From contig CACVBZ020000003.1 in NCBI GenBank assembly GCA_902729315.2, positions 1 to 64,000 on the forward strand: a DNA stretch of 64,000 nucleotides, given 5' to 3'. Shown piece by piece: positions 25,219 through 36,066 of the stretch (its first letter is position 1; every line of letters starts with the position of its first letter). The translations under genes and the position numbers were made by a program. The stretch is from Spirodela intermedia. Its lineage: Eukaryota; Streptophyta; Magnoliopsida; Alismatales; Araceae. The notes beneath the pieces were generated by a model, which was given only the letters and a program-made list of their open reading frames with translations, had not been told where the DNA came from and did no database searches.

Positions 25219-26472
25219 GATGACAGAACTTACAGCGAGGAGGTGGGAGGATCGGTTCTCGATCTCCCCAATCATGTTCTTCGCGTTTACTGCAGTAGGG
25301 GCCTCCGACATGCCGCTGCCGGATTCCCTCTTCGAGTCCCGTCTCATCAGCGAGTGGTAGAACTCCACCACCTCCGGGACGCGGTGAACCCTGGCCCCGG
25401 ACCTGAAGCCCTTCACCGGCGGCGGCGGAGGAGGCGGCGGCGGAGCGCGCACTCCGGCTCCACGGGCGGCCACCGCCGTGGGAGGCGGCGGCGGTGCTGG
25501 AGGTGCCGGAGGTGCCGGAGGTAACAACTTCGGTTTCTGTTCCGCTGTGTTCGAGACGTCCACGGTCTCGGATGATGCGGAAGATGAACACGGAGAAGAC
25601 GAAGAAGAGGACGCTAAAGAAGATGATGAACAACTAGGCGTCGGCGGGGGTTTTGGAATCCGAGGAACTCGAGACTTGGCCATTGAAATGGCCGACTCCA
25701 CGATGCACTGGAGTGCCCTCTCTGTCTCCCCTTCCTCGACCTTAGGATCTGAAGTCTCAATCGGCTTGGAAGTCTCCTGGCCGCAAGCATTGTCGGGAGA
25801 TTTCGAACACTTCAGCTGATTCATTTGAAGATTCGAGCTAGATGGGATGCCGATCAGACCCTGAATATCTCGCGAGGCAAAACACTCCTGAGATTTCTCC
25901 ATCTCGTTGCAGACCGGCGGGTGGCTCACTTCTTCTCTCCTCTGCTTCTCCGAGAATAGCCTCCTCATCTCATCTATCTCTGCTTCCATATTCATAATTT
26001 TCTTCTCCATCTCCGTCTCCCTCGTGTCCTCCAACGAGGAGATTTCGGCGCGCAAGCTCTCAAGCTCGAACCGGAGGCTTTCGTTCTCTTCCTCCAGAGC
26101 TTCGATCCTCCGCCTGGAACGATCCAGCTCATCGTTCTTAGAGACGATTTCCTCTTCAAGGAAGGGGACAATGGCGACAGTCTCCTTGAGAATCTTCTGC
26201 TCCAGCAGCTCGGTGCGAAGACGGGATTCCCTCTCCTGCAGCTCCTCCACAAGACGCAGAAGCTCGACATCAGGCGGCCGCGGTTGCACCTGCGCGGAGG
26301 ACCGAGGGAAGTAGCCGCCAAAGGAGCGGGACAGTCCAGCCCCGCTGGACTTCTGCTGGGATCCCCCCGCCTTCTGCGAGGCCGGTGACGCAAAGCTTCT
26401 CGGCGCTTCCTGCTTCGGCGTCGATGGGCTCCTCTGGAACCCTATCGCCGCCTTCACCTTACCCGCCACCAT
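22378..26472 (-). CDS. CHUP1/IPGA1-like coiled-coil, proline-rich actin/microtubule-associated protein, 6 exons
   Basis: The exons on the minus strand are 26472-25234, 24763-24632, 24529-24348, 24144-24033, 22758-22624 and 22515-22378, encoding 645 residues. Order of parts: MVAGKV start; RSFGGYFPR near 50-58; coiled coil about 72-177; SRVPRIPKPPP near 267; a Ser-rich run; poly-Pro blocks about 318-352; then the conserved C-terminal CHUP1 region. That region includes VPEVVEFYHSLMRRD, GEIENRSSHLLA, DVETQGDF, FVKWLDDELSFLVDERAV, FQIPWVWMQETG, IKLASVKLAMKYMKR and QGVRFAFRVHQ. The family includes CHUP1, which binds actin for chloroplast positioning, and IPGA1, a microtubule-associated growth factor. 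The short N terminus without the CHUP1 outer-envelope anchor, and the overall pattern, fit the Arabidopsis At1g48280 type. The start at 26472 was chosen because relatives begin MVAGKV; an in-frame ATG 54 nt upstream would add 18 residues. The molecular partner is inference. Confidence 0.93.
25149..25214. repeat. (GA)n microsatellite next to a splice donor
   Basis: This is an uninterrupted GA run of about 66 bp in intron 1 of the CHUP1-like gene. On the transcribed strand it is (CU)n starting about 20 nt after the donor at 25233. The sequence is plain dinucleotide repeat, and open frames through it are meaningless. Confidence 0.97.
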
Positions 26473-28080
26473 CGCACAAACACTCCCTAAACTCGCCCTC
26501 CTCACTACAGCAGCAGGACGAGGCACAAACTCGCAGGCATCCCGACAATGCAGGAGGGGGAGAAGCAGCAGATCTCAGAGGGAGAGAGCGAGCGAGAGAG
26601 CGGAGATGGCGACCACAAAAGGGGCGAGGAGGGTGAAGGGGCGCGGACCCCGAGGAACGGTCTGCCCTCCCCCGCCTCCCCGTGGGACTAATATTGAATT
26701 CGGAATCTCATTTCCAAACCCAAAAGGAGGGCGCTTCTGGTGCTCCGCGAGTCACCGGAACTCCAAACTGTAGCCACCGGGTTCAAAAGTTTTCCTGCCC
26801 GCGCGTCAGCTAGCCGTTGTCGGAGACCGCTCGCTGCACAGGTCCGCCCATTAATAACGGCGCTGGCAGAGGTCAGCGCCGCACAGGCCCCCGCCGGCTC
26901 GTGGCGCTCACGTGACCGCGGTCGGTGGCCGTAGGCGCCGATGGGGAAGGGCGGCTGCCCTCGGGGAGACGGCACGTCCGATTTCCGACCCACCGGGGTG
27001 TCTTAAAAACCAGGGCAAGCGTCCCAGAAGGAAGGTCAGCCCTTCCCTTCCTATCTACTTGCTATCTCACGCTCCCCTTGTGATCCCTCTCTCCCCTCCC
27101 CTGAGAGATAGAGATAGAGAGATAGAGAGCTCGATAGAGAGAGAGAGAGCTGGCGAGATGGAGACGGGAGTGGTCCCAGGGTGATGGGTCTCTCGCAAGG
27201 AACAGGGTTGACCGGTCACCAAGATTACGTTGTCTGAAAACAAGGATTTCGCTGGAACCGCCTCGCATGGGTTGGAGGGTACTGCCCAAGCGGGGCCGGA
27301 GCTACGTCCCCCCCTCGCAGGGCGGCATTCGTAACTTCGCCTTCGTCTTACAGCGACTCTTTTCTCATCAGAACCTTCCGAGTGAGGACCAGGTAGAAGA
27401 AGAACTACACACCCCTTCTCTGAGCCCTTTACAGGCATCTGGAGGCCCTCTCTCTCTCTCTCTCTAGCTTTCTCATTTCACATACGGGCAAAGCTTTTAT
27501 CAAAAGGAAATCCCATTCTCAGGTCGGAATGAACTGTGGTACCATCTTGAATAATCGGCTTATCCAACTCAATAATAACCTGATGCAGTATTCTCCCGGT
27601 ACCACTATGCGACAAGTGCCAATTACGACGCATCGCCGTCACATTGAAATAGGGAGTTTCTGATATAAAAGTCAAACACATACAATTCAGCGCACAGTTG
27701 TCCTGTTTACAGGTGAAGTCAAGGCTACCGCATCATGGTAGGAACTGCCCTCTCAAGATTCATTCAGCAAGCTTCAGGTTCTCTCGAGAATAAAAGGAAG
27801 GATAGTAGTAAATGAAATAGAATTTAGATGTCTATATATATATATATTCTTTTTCGGCTATTCATCTGCCCACCGTGGGTCTTGGTAGATCTGCGCCTCG
27901 GGGGAAAGCGCAGCATGGTACGCCATTCTCTCCTCCTGTCATGTCGTGGCGCAAAAGGATGATCTTCCTCCGGAAGGAAGACCCCGAACAATATAACCTG
28001 CTTCTGAAGCGTCATGGAAAGGAGCGAAAGGAGCCCAAGACAACGTAGTGGTCGCAGGGCAACCACCCGTGCCCATAAGC
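26473..28080. other. upstream region of the CHUP1-like gene, no supported gene
   Basis: This stretch carries GC-rich 5' flank (26480-26950), short GA/CT runs at 27100-27150 and 27449-27466, and a small (TA)n at 27833-27847. None of the open frames has a recognisable motif. The gene's promoter should lie in the first few hundred bases leftward of 26900, but I see no clear TATA box. Confidence 0.5.
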
Positions 28081-28104
28081 TTCTTTACCAAAGCAAAGGG
28101 CTCA

Positions 28105-28182
28105 GAGAGAGGGAGAGAGAGAGAGAGAGAGGCAGAGAGAGACAGAGGCAGAGAGAGACAGAAACAGAGACAGAGAGAGAGG
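28105..28182 (+). repeat. GA-rich/cag-gaga simple repeat
   Basis: Imperfect (GA)n is mixed with gacaga and gcagag units. It is a smaller relative of the large GA block 350 bp downstream. Confidence 0.85.
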
Positions 28183-28538
28183 ACACTTCAGCGTTGCTTT
28201 GTTGCCAAGCCTGTGGCTTCGAATATCATGGGATAAGAACACCCGGCATAAGCGTGCTCAATGATGTTAGATGTTCGTTGTAAGGCCTAAACTTGACTAT
28301 AGATTTGAGAAATGCATGGGCCATCGATCAGACAGGTTCGTATGTGGCCAGGCCGAGCGCTTCGTATCACCAACAGAAAGATCAATGGATACGTGAGAAA
28401 TTGGGAGAGAGTGAGAATACAAAGGGGGCGAGTAGGGCCTCGCCGGGGGAAAGGAGGCCGCCGGACGGGGGGCATGTTGGGGGCTTGATGCTGAATGAAG
28501 TGGGCCAGATTTTAGTCAAGAGGGGGGGTGGGTGAGGG

Positions 28539-28539
<1 letters not shown>

Positions 28540-28637
<98 letters not shown>

Positions 28638-28859
28638 CGAGAGCGAGAAAGAGAGAGAGCGAGAGAGAGAGCGAGAGAGAGAGAGAGAGGGAGCGAGAGC
28701 GAGAAAGAGAGAGAGCGAGAGAGAGAGCGAGAGAGAGAGCGAGAGAGAGAGCGAGAGAGAGCGAGAGAGAGCGAGAGAGAGCGAGAGAGAGAGAGAGCGA
28801 GAGAGAGAGGGAGAGAGCGAGCGAGCGAGCGAGCGAGCGAGAGACAGACAGACAGAGAG

Positions 28860-28903
<44 letters not shown>

Positions 28904-29047
28904 CGAGAGAGAGAGCGAGAGAGAGAGCGAGAGAGAGAGCGAGAGAGAGCGAGAGAGAGCGAGAGAGAGCGAGAGAGAGAGAGAGCGAGAGAGAGAGGGA
29001 GAGAGCGAGCGAGCGAGCGAGCGAGCGAGAGACAGACAGACAGAGAG

Positions 29048-29085
<38 letters not shown>
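28540..29085 (+). repeat. large GA/GCGA low-complexity block with internal ~188-bp duplication
   Basis: About 545 bp are made almost only of GA with interspersed GCGA, GGGA, GAAA and GACA units. The first part (28540-28632) is pure (GA)n. The later part has a higher-order structure: the segment ggg-agagagcgagcgagcgag...gacagacagacaga occurs at 28809 and again at 28997, an interval of 188 bp with matching flanks. The long Ser/Leu or Glu/Arg frames here are translation artefacts of the repeat. Confidence 0.95.
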
Positions 29086-29086
<1 letters not shown>

Positions 29087-30052
29087 CAGAGGAAAAGATG
29101 ATGCCCAAACTGACCCAAAATGGACACTGGGTCGGCCCGAACTGAGCCCACTTGGATTTCAGGACCATGTATAACAAAAATCGAGACGAGTTCTTGTCTA
29201 TAATTCGACTCAGATACATTAGACAGGAACGGAAATCACTTAATATATAGGACTGCTTGAAGACTATTGAGTGTTGTTTTTAGGGGTCGGACTGGGGCTG
29301 TTCATTTGTTCTGGTGTTCGGCGATCCAGATATCACACCGACTCATATAGTTTTCTAAGATAATGAGCGATGTCGTCCGCGTCAATGGTTTCGACCAGAT
29401 AAAACCTGCTGCTTTGCCATAGTTCTATATGTTCGAGTTCAGAAGGAATAAGTTTGACATAGAGAGGGATTATATTTTATTTCTCCGAGTTAGATATCTC
29501 ACCCAGGTTGCAGGCGGTTCGCGCTTCCACTGGGAGCTTGCACGCAACCATCTCTCCCTCTCTGCCTGCCCGTGGAAGGGAAATCCTCTCTCTCTCTCTG
29601 TCTCTCTCTCATGCTCCCGGAGTGTTGTCTGTTTAAGAAACTTTCATAAGCCTTGCACGTTGTCGATATCTGGATCGCCGAGACCAGAAACCCTTGCTTA
29701 GTGCGGGAAGGGCCAACTTGGTTCATGTCGCACGTCAAGTAAGAGCGGACGCCATGGATGCTTAATGACTAGTTTAGTTATTTTTCTCAAGTGAGATACA
29801 GTTGGCGGCACTGCAGAGTCACCGCTGCGAGACTAGATAGATCGCAAGGCGTAGGTTCTTCCGTAGACGCCTCCCCAAAATTCTGATCTTGGTTTGTGAT
29901 GTGGGAAATCCACGGAATACAACCAAGGACCGCGCAGCGTCTACGCAACAATCAAATAGGTTCCACCAATACATATAGGTTCATAGAACAAACCCGTATG
30001 ATGCTGGAGAGAGAAGAACAAACAGAGAGAACGGAAACCCTGAGGTGAACTG
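29086..30052. other. spacer between GA block and lipase gene
   Basis: No gene is recognised. A short CT run lies at 29586-29611. The last 150 bp are the presumed promoter and leader of the lipase gene; the only TATA-like string is the weak tacatata near 29970. Confidence 0.4.
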
Positions 30053-31356
30053 ATGCCAGGGGACATAGCCAAGAGATGGAGAGAGATCCAAGGCAGAGAT
30101 CAGTGGAAAGGCCTCTTAGATCCTCTGGACATGGATCTCCGGCGCAGCATACTTTTCTACGGCGAGATGGCTCAGGCAACGTACGATGGCTTCAACAGGC
30201 AGAAGGAGTCCAGGTTTGCCGGCAGCTGCCGGTACGGCCGGCGGGATCTGTTCGACAAGGTAGGCTTGACGGCCAATAACCCATATAAGTACCAGGTGAC
30301 CAAGTTCCTCTATGCAGCGTCTACCATCCCCGTCCCCGAAGCTTTCATCATCAAGTCCCTCTCCAGAGAGGCGTGGAGCAAGGAGTCCAATTGGATGGGA
30401 TACGTCGCGGTGGTCACCGACGAAGCGAAGGAGTTGGTGGGTAGAAGGGACATCGTTGTAGCTTGGAGGGGAACCATCCAGGCCCTGGAATGGATTGTCG
30501 ACTTCGACTCCGTCCTGGTTCCTGCGACGACGTTACTGGGTCTGCCTTCTGGTGGCAATGACGCCGTCGGACCACAGGTGCACCGGGGATGGCTGTCCAT
30601 CTACACCTCCGATGATTCCCGGTCGCCCTTCAACAAGTCTAGCGCCAGAGATCAGGTGTTGATTCATTTCCTCATCTTCTTACTAGCGGGAGGGCTCTAA
30701 AGGATCTCGCTTGCGTCTTTCTTATTCCCTGAGAAGCTTCGCAGGTCCTGAGTGAGATCAGGAGGCTCATTGAGAAGTACAAGGACGAGGAGCTGAGCAT
30801 AACAATAACAGGGCACAGCTTAGGAGCTGCTATCTCCACACTAAACGCACTCGACATCGTAGTCAGCGGTGCAAACAAGCCCAGGGACCGCCCCGACAAG
30901 GGCTGCCCAGTCACAGCAGTCGTCTTCGCCTCCCCCCGCGCAGGGGACGCAAAATTCCGGTCCGTTTTCTCGTCGTTGCCAGACTTGCGGCTACTGCGAG
31001 TGCGAAACGCCAGCGACGTAGTCCCGAGCTACCCATGGGTCGGCTACGCCGACGTCGGCGTGGAACTGGGCATCGACATCTTCAAGTCTCCATACCTGAA
31101 GCAGCCCGGCGATGTCATGACCTGGCATAACTTGGAGTGCTACCTCCATGGTGTGGCAGGGACGCAGGGGAGAAGAGGGGATTTCAAGCTGGTCATCGCC
31201 CGTGACATTGCTCTCATGAACAAGTACCTCGACATTCTGAAAGACGAATACCTCGTGCCGGCGTCGTGGTGGGTCGAGAAGAACAAGGGGATGGTACAGG
31301 GTGCCGATGGTCGGTGGCAGCTGATGGACCACGAAGAAGAACTCATGATAGAATAA
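30053..31356 (+). CDS. class-3 lipase, phospholipase A1-II (DAD1-like), 2 exons
   Basis: The exons are 30053-30655 and 30745-31356, both whole codons, giving 404 residues. PLA1-II enzymes hydrolyse the sn-1 acyl chain of phospholipids or glycolipids; some act in the cytosol or vacuole in stress and jasmonate-related lipid release. The N terminus ([11 protein letters not shown], then WKGLLDPLD near 22-30) is typical of the group and has no transit peptide, unlike DAD1 itself. The lipase motif GHSLG is at 224-228 with nucleophile Ser226. Asp292 (in RNASDVVP) and His329 (in WHNLECYLH; His336 is the alternative) are the likely remaining triad members. The intron falls just before the VLSEIRRL helix preceding GHSLG. 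Length and motifs are complete, so an active enzyme is expected. Substrate is not predictable. Confidence 0.93.
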
Positions 31357-33260
31357 CGGATAAATATTGACTCCGTTCGAAGGTGGTCAGGTAGGAAATG
31401 AAAATCCTGTAGCTTGTATTTATTCTTATTATCCAACTCTAAATAATGGATTCTTCGTAGATAACTTCTCAGTCGAGGCGTGCCAACATCGTTTTACGCA
31501 TTATTAGTCCTGCAGATACGTCTTTCGTGTTTAATTGTTCAGCGACAAGTTTAAAGAACTGAGTAAGACGTCTCATGTTGTCATAATACTTGTTTCATCT
31601 GTCTGTACCTGCTGTCCTATAAGTAAGAACGTGATTTATGATACTGATGAACGTGATTTCTGATACTGATGGGAAGCGTTTATACAAATTGCCTTCTTTT
31701 AGCTGAGTATAATATCCGCGGTCGCCACAATTAATATTATTACGGGTCCTCTAATGCGTCATCATTATTTTGATTCAAATTTTCAGGTCATTCTCCGATT
31801 TTCAGATGAAATGCGTCGTAATCCATATAAATTAGATTGATGTCCATTGCTTCATTGTTAACAATGGATCAATATCTTGGACATCCATCAGATATTCACT
31901 GACGTCGCATGGAATAACTATGAGATTAGCGAGGTTACTCAAGTGAACAGCCTACAAGTACGCCGATTAAATACAGAATAAGATAGTCCCAGAGTTTCTT
32001 ATTATGCCTCCTCTTCAGCCTCTGTTTCGGCTGGAAGACGTGCCGAAGGGCAGTTGCAGGGATAATGTTTGTTGTACATGAGGACTGAATCCCTCATGAT
32101 TATATTTTTCATGACATGCGAGCACTACATACGGGCCTTTCTCTCGTTTATGCCTGTGTGGCGTCTAGATAGGACAGACTGAAGATGAGATCAACTATCC
32201 AGTAAGGTTACCTAAGGAACGACGATATTACATTAGTTATACAGAATTGAGGCATGAGGAAATAACTTCGAGAATGACGTGAAGGCTGCGACGGGACGGC
32301 AGTGTTGTGGACGATTTCAGACTGACTGAACGTGGAGAAGGTATTCTTTGACATAGAAAGCACCATTTCCATAACATTGAGGACAAACGAATCTGAATGT
32401 ATCAGATTTTTAGATCAACATCAGGATCCTTCGTGACTGTCATTGAATATCATCAACGGTCCATTTGAATACTCACGTCTTTTGTTATCATCAAAAGTAG
32501 ATTACGAGAGGTTCGATGTAGGAAATTTGAATGTGGAATGCCACTCGATGAAAACCTCGAGAGCATGGCGTAGGATCTAAATGATACTTGATCCGAGTAG
32601 GCCTGCACAATGTTAAACTAACAAAAGCTGAATCAACTGCCCAGACAACTGAAACTCTTGAAGATGGCTTGTAAATATGTTAAATGAGACATGACAAACC
32701 ATCTTATGTGTAAGATCATAGGCTATATAAAAGATCATTTAATCGTCAAGAATCACGACTCATAATTTGTTTCATTTTCGTAGGAAGTTTTTCCTCGTGG
32801 TAGTATACTAACCGATGTTTATGCTTAGGACTGAGCTCATCAACTCCCTTCTTTTAACGTCATTGAGTTTGTTCTTTGACGATTGCATAAAAAAAAAAAA
32901 CCCGTCCGAAGTCAAAGGCTATTCTGCCACTTTCATTTTTCAATAGTTAGAAAATATGTTGCTCGAAGTATAAGGCATAGAACTGGTGATCCCAAAGCAA
33001 TCTAGAGCACGGTTATAGGACATCAACTATTTTGCTAAAAAATAATATTTCGAGAAACCCGAACAGGCAGCATTTGTAAGATGAGGGATGACCCTTCTAA
33101 TCGCCACCATAAAAACTACATTTCTCAATAGTGCGCATAATATAATGATTTGAAGCGAAAATTCTATCATGGCGTTGTGCGGACGAAAGTAGTCTGATCG
33201 ATATTGGAAGTGACAAAAGGTCTTTTATTGGAATGGTGAGCATACTTTTCTTTGCTTCAT
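31357..33260. other. AT-rich spacer, no gene seen
   Basis: The only structure I see is a 22-bp tandem duplication at 31628-31671 (aacgtgattt(a/c)... units ending in gatactgatg) and an A run at 32889-32900. No splice-consistent coding segment is recognised. Confidence 0.5.
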
Positions 33261-33268
33261 TGAATCAA

Positions 33269-33277
33269 CTATAAATA
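33269..33277 (+). promoter_or_regulatory. TATA box of the relic gene at 33382
   Basis: The string ctataaata lies about 110 nt upstream of the relic's ATG. A CT-rich leader with (TC)n at 33288-33314 separates the two. The intact gene at 38911 has ctataaaa at 38792 with nearly the same spacing, which suggests that promoter and start region were copied together. Confidence 0.55.
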
Positions 33278-33283
33278 GAAGGA

Positions 33284-33314
<31 letters not shown>

Positions 33315-33381
33315 TTCCATCCCTCATTTTTGCATTATCTTATCCATCATAAATAGTTTATCCATTCTGAGCACAACAGCC

Positions 33382-33570
33382 ATGAACATAGACATAACAG
33401 TGTTTTTAAGCTGTCGTGGAGTTTTGCTTGAGATCAATGCCCATTCCAATTTCTTCACTGCTCTCATTCATATCAACGATGGCAACCAACGTTCTGACTC
33501 CTGGTTCCACCAACCATGTGTTAGGGATCAGGGTGTCCTCATTTCTCCCTTTTGCACTGTAGAATTCTAA
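33382..33570 (+). pseudogene. truncated 5' relic of the 38911 membrane redox-like gene
   Basis: The 62-codon frame matches the N terminus of the intact gene at 38911. SCRGV is shared, followed by aligned EI-A--N-FT and a matching IN-segment. At DNA level aagctgtcg(t/c)ggagtttt and ttgagatca are conserved. The reading frame stops at 33570, and I see no trace of the other roughly 500 codons or the membrane segments downstream. It is a dead or at most leader-only paralogue; an exapted short peptide cannot be excluded. Confidence 0.65.
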
Positions 33571-34888
33571 TGTAAAATGCTACATGAGAGTGGGCAAGGG
33601 AGAGAGTGACAAAAATACGAAACACATGGGATTTATGTGATTAGGAAAAACCTCTTGCCTTGCAGTCGTACATAGATCAAGCTTCCTTCAAGAGAATCAC
33701 CTCTTACAAGCCTCTGAGATAACACACTTTTGGGTGCCCTAATATACCGAGATAGTGACACCCCCTTGTGTTAACATAAGATTAAGAAAAAAAACTCCAA
33801 TAGGGTCCAATAGAACCCATTAGAGCCCAATAAGGTCCTAATAAGCATTTATTATTATGAGTTAATAATGGTTAAAATATTTATTTTATGAATTAACTCA
33901 TGATAAATATACACTTTTTTATGTTAAATAGAGAAAATATTTTTTTTTGTGACTAATAGGAATTTTTAGTTAATTATGTGATTTTATATATTTTTATATT
34001 TATATTTTTTAGATAAAATAATTTATAGAAAAAAAATAAAAAAAAGGGGGGGACCCATTAGCCAGAAAAGACAGTAGCTAATCGGGAGGGCATTGCATGT
34101 GAGTTAAAAGCTTAGTTAGGGAAGCTACAAGCCAAGGGATTAAGTGGCTAAGGACCCACACAGAACACATGTGCATCACTCCCCTCTCACGTCATCGGGG
34201 GCTAGTCAGGCATGGGACAAGGAGTGTTCATACACACATGTGTATGTTAGGGGTGGACGAGCTGATTTTGTGGGGCCCTTACCCCAAAAGGGTCTTGGCC
34301 GTTATGATTTTGGGAGAGGTAACTTGAAGAGAGAAGAGGGTAAACACTTACATTTGTCTTAAACATCCAAATAAAACCAATGCAGGACCAAAATGTGATC
34401 ACTACGTGTTGGTAAAATAATACATAAAATACTCATGTAGTATAAGAAGGAAACATGGTCATTAACTCACTATTTTAAGGGGATTTTGGTCTTTCGTTAA
34501 CCCTCTCTCACAAACTGAGGTGACCAATGAAGGTTCATATCCCACGAAAGCTAAAGTTGATAATTTTTATCTATTTTTAACTTGTGATTTTTCTACAGAG
34601 CAACTGACAACAATTTAGTTGTCAAAAGTGCTTGATCATCAATAGAAACTTTATCAATAACAATCATAGATCATCATTACCAACCAAAAAATAATTTTAG
34701 ATAAGAAGATCACAAATTTATCTAAAAAATCATCTCTAGTTAATCAACAAATATGCCGTTGTTAAGAACATAGTGAAAACGATTTGTTGTGATCTTTTCA
34801 AGCATTCTGAATGTGATAAAGTCTCTTCTTATTGTGTGTACTTAAGGATGAAGCTCCTTGAGACATGCTCCAGATCCATCTAACTTAA
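33571..34888. other. AT-rich spacer, no gene seen
   Basis: Very AT-rich from 33840 to 34040, including poly-A and poly-T runs. Repeated phrases such as caatag(g/a)(g/a)(t/c)cc occur at 33798-33840. No coding segment is recognised. Confidence 0.5.
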
Positions 34889-35057
34889 CTCCATTGGGTG
34901 ATAGTTGTTGGAGACCAATCCTCACAAAACTTTTGTTCCACCAAGTGATAGTCGTTAGAGACCCATCTTTGGGAAACTTCTGCTCGACTGGGTGACAATT
35001 ATCAAAGACCCATATTTACAAAACTTTTGCTCTACCAAGTGACAACTGCTAGAGACA
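34889..35057 (+). repeat. 47-bp tandem repeat, about 3.6 units
   Basis: The units start at 34889, 34936, 34983 and 35030 (the last is partial). Each follows the pattern (c/t)tc-a-(t/c)(g/a)(g/a)gtga(t/c)a---(c/t)(t/c)(a/g)gagacc-at---- aaac tt(t/c)tg. The spacing is exactly 47 bp with about 20-30% divergence by eye. There is no ORF. Confidence 0.85.
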
Positions 35058-35723
35058 TCATCACTGCCTACCTTCACCTTTTGGACTTTGAACATAAATC
35101 TAGAGAGTGCCCACATCATGCATGTCCAAAGAGAGTCTTTGGGGCCATAGACATTGCATGAAAATTTTCTTGAGCACCTAAAATTCTAATGATCACCACT
35201 ACGACACTATAACTTTATTTTACCTACTTTGAACTTAATTAATTATTAAATTAATAAATTTTTGAGTGCTTTTAAAATTTGAAACCCTTCTTTAGTCAAT
35301 TACAATTACGAATGATTCATTTGAAGTTTATAGACCTTAATTTCATCCATTAAATTGTTAGTAATTATTTAGTAATTATTGACAGAATAATCACTGGGTG
35401 GAACTTTGTTTCCACTCAAATTCTCATTCTTCGGTATTGACATCATCCTAATGTTAGCATCTGAATTTTCTCTTTTTTAAATTTTTTTTAATAGATTTCT
35501 TTTTATCATTTAGTCTAAATATCATAAAAAGTATATTATTTGAGTTTTTTTTAAAATTTACCTAATATCGTCTTACATCCTTGTGATCAACTTAAAAAAT
35601 TTCTACTATTTATGATTTTTTTATCAAATTATAATTGATATATTAGTTAAGTTTTTTTTCTAAATATCTAAATATTGATATTGTCTAGTTTTATATATTT
35701 TAAATTTTACGTAATTTCTTATA

Positions 35724-36066
35724 GAAACATTAAACCACATCAGGTCCATTAGGAGATCAATCTCGAAAACGCTAGCACATGTCTTCTCTTATGTTTGCTA
35801 ACTTTTAGACTTTGTCAAGTACACAATTTATATATGGTGTTTACACTAAAAAAATAACAATACACTCTTGCATGTCCATAAAATGGTTTATACTAAAACG
35901 ATTAAAAAAAAACTCAACAAGCTCTAATAGAAACAATTATAGACCAATAGTGTCCAATACGATATTAATCTCCAAAACTCCAACACATGTGTCTCCTCTT
36001 ATATTAGTCAACTTTTAGACTTCATCAAGTAAATGGTTTATAAATGGTGTATACATCAAAAAATAA
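35724..36066 (+). repeat. degraded ~206-bp tandem duplication
   Basis: 35724-35850 and 35930-36060 align at an offset of about 206 bp. Both contain gaaaca, then (g/a)atc(t)c(g)aaaac, cacatgt(g)tct, cttttagactt(t/c)(g/a)tcaagta and a tataaatggtgt-like end. This is probably a duplicated fragment of an unknown repeat. Confidence 0.6.

Noticed and set aside
25115-25633. Minus-strand frame of 172 codons within the CHUP1-like gene
   Set aside because: Out-of-frame shadow of the GC-rich exon 1 extended by the (GA)n tract in intron 1.
28512-29219. Several overlapping open frames of 180-235 codons
   Set aside because: They consist only of Ser/Leu or Arg/Glu runs forced by the GA repeat; any frame without a stop in (GA)n stays open.
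34889-35057. CRISPR-like array
   Set aside because: The repeats are contiguous without spacers, diverged, and the genome is eukaryotic.
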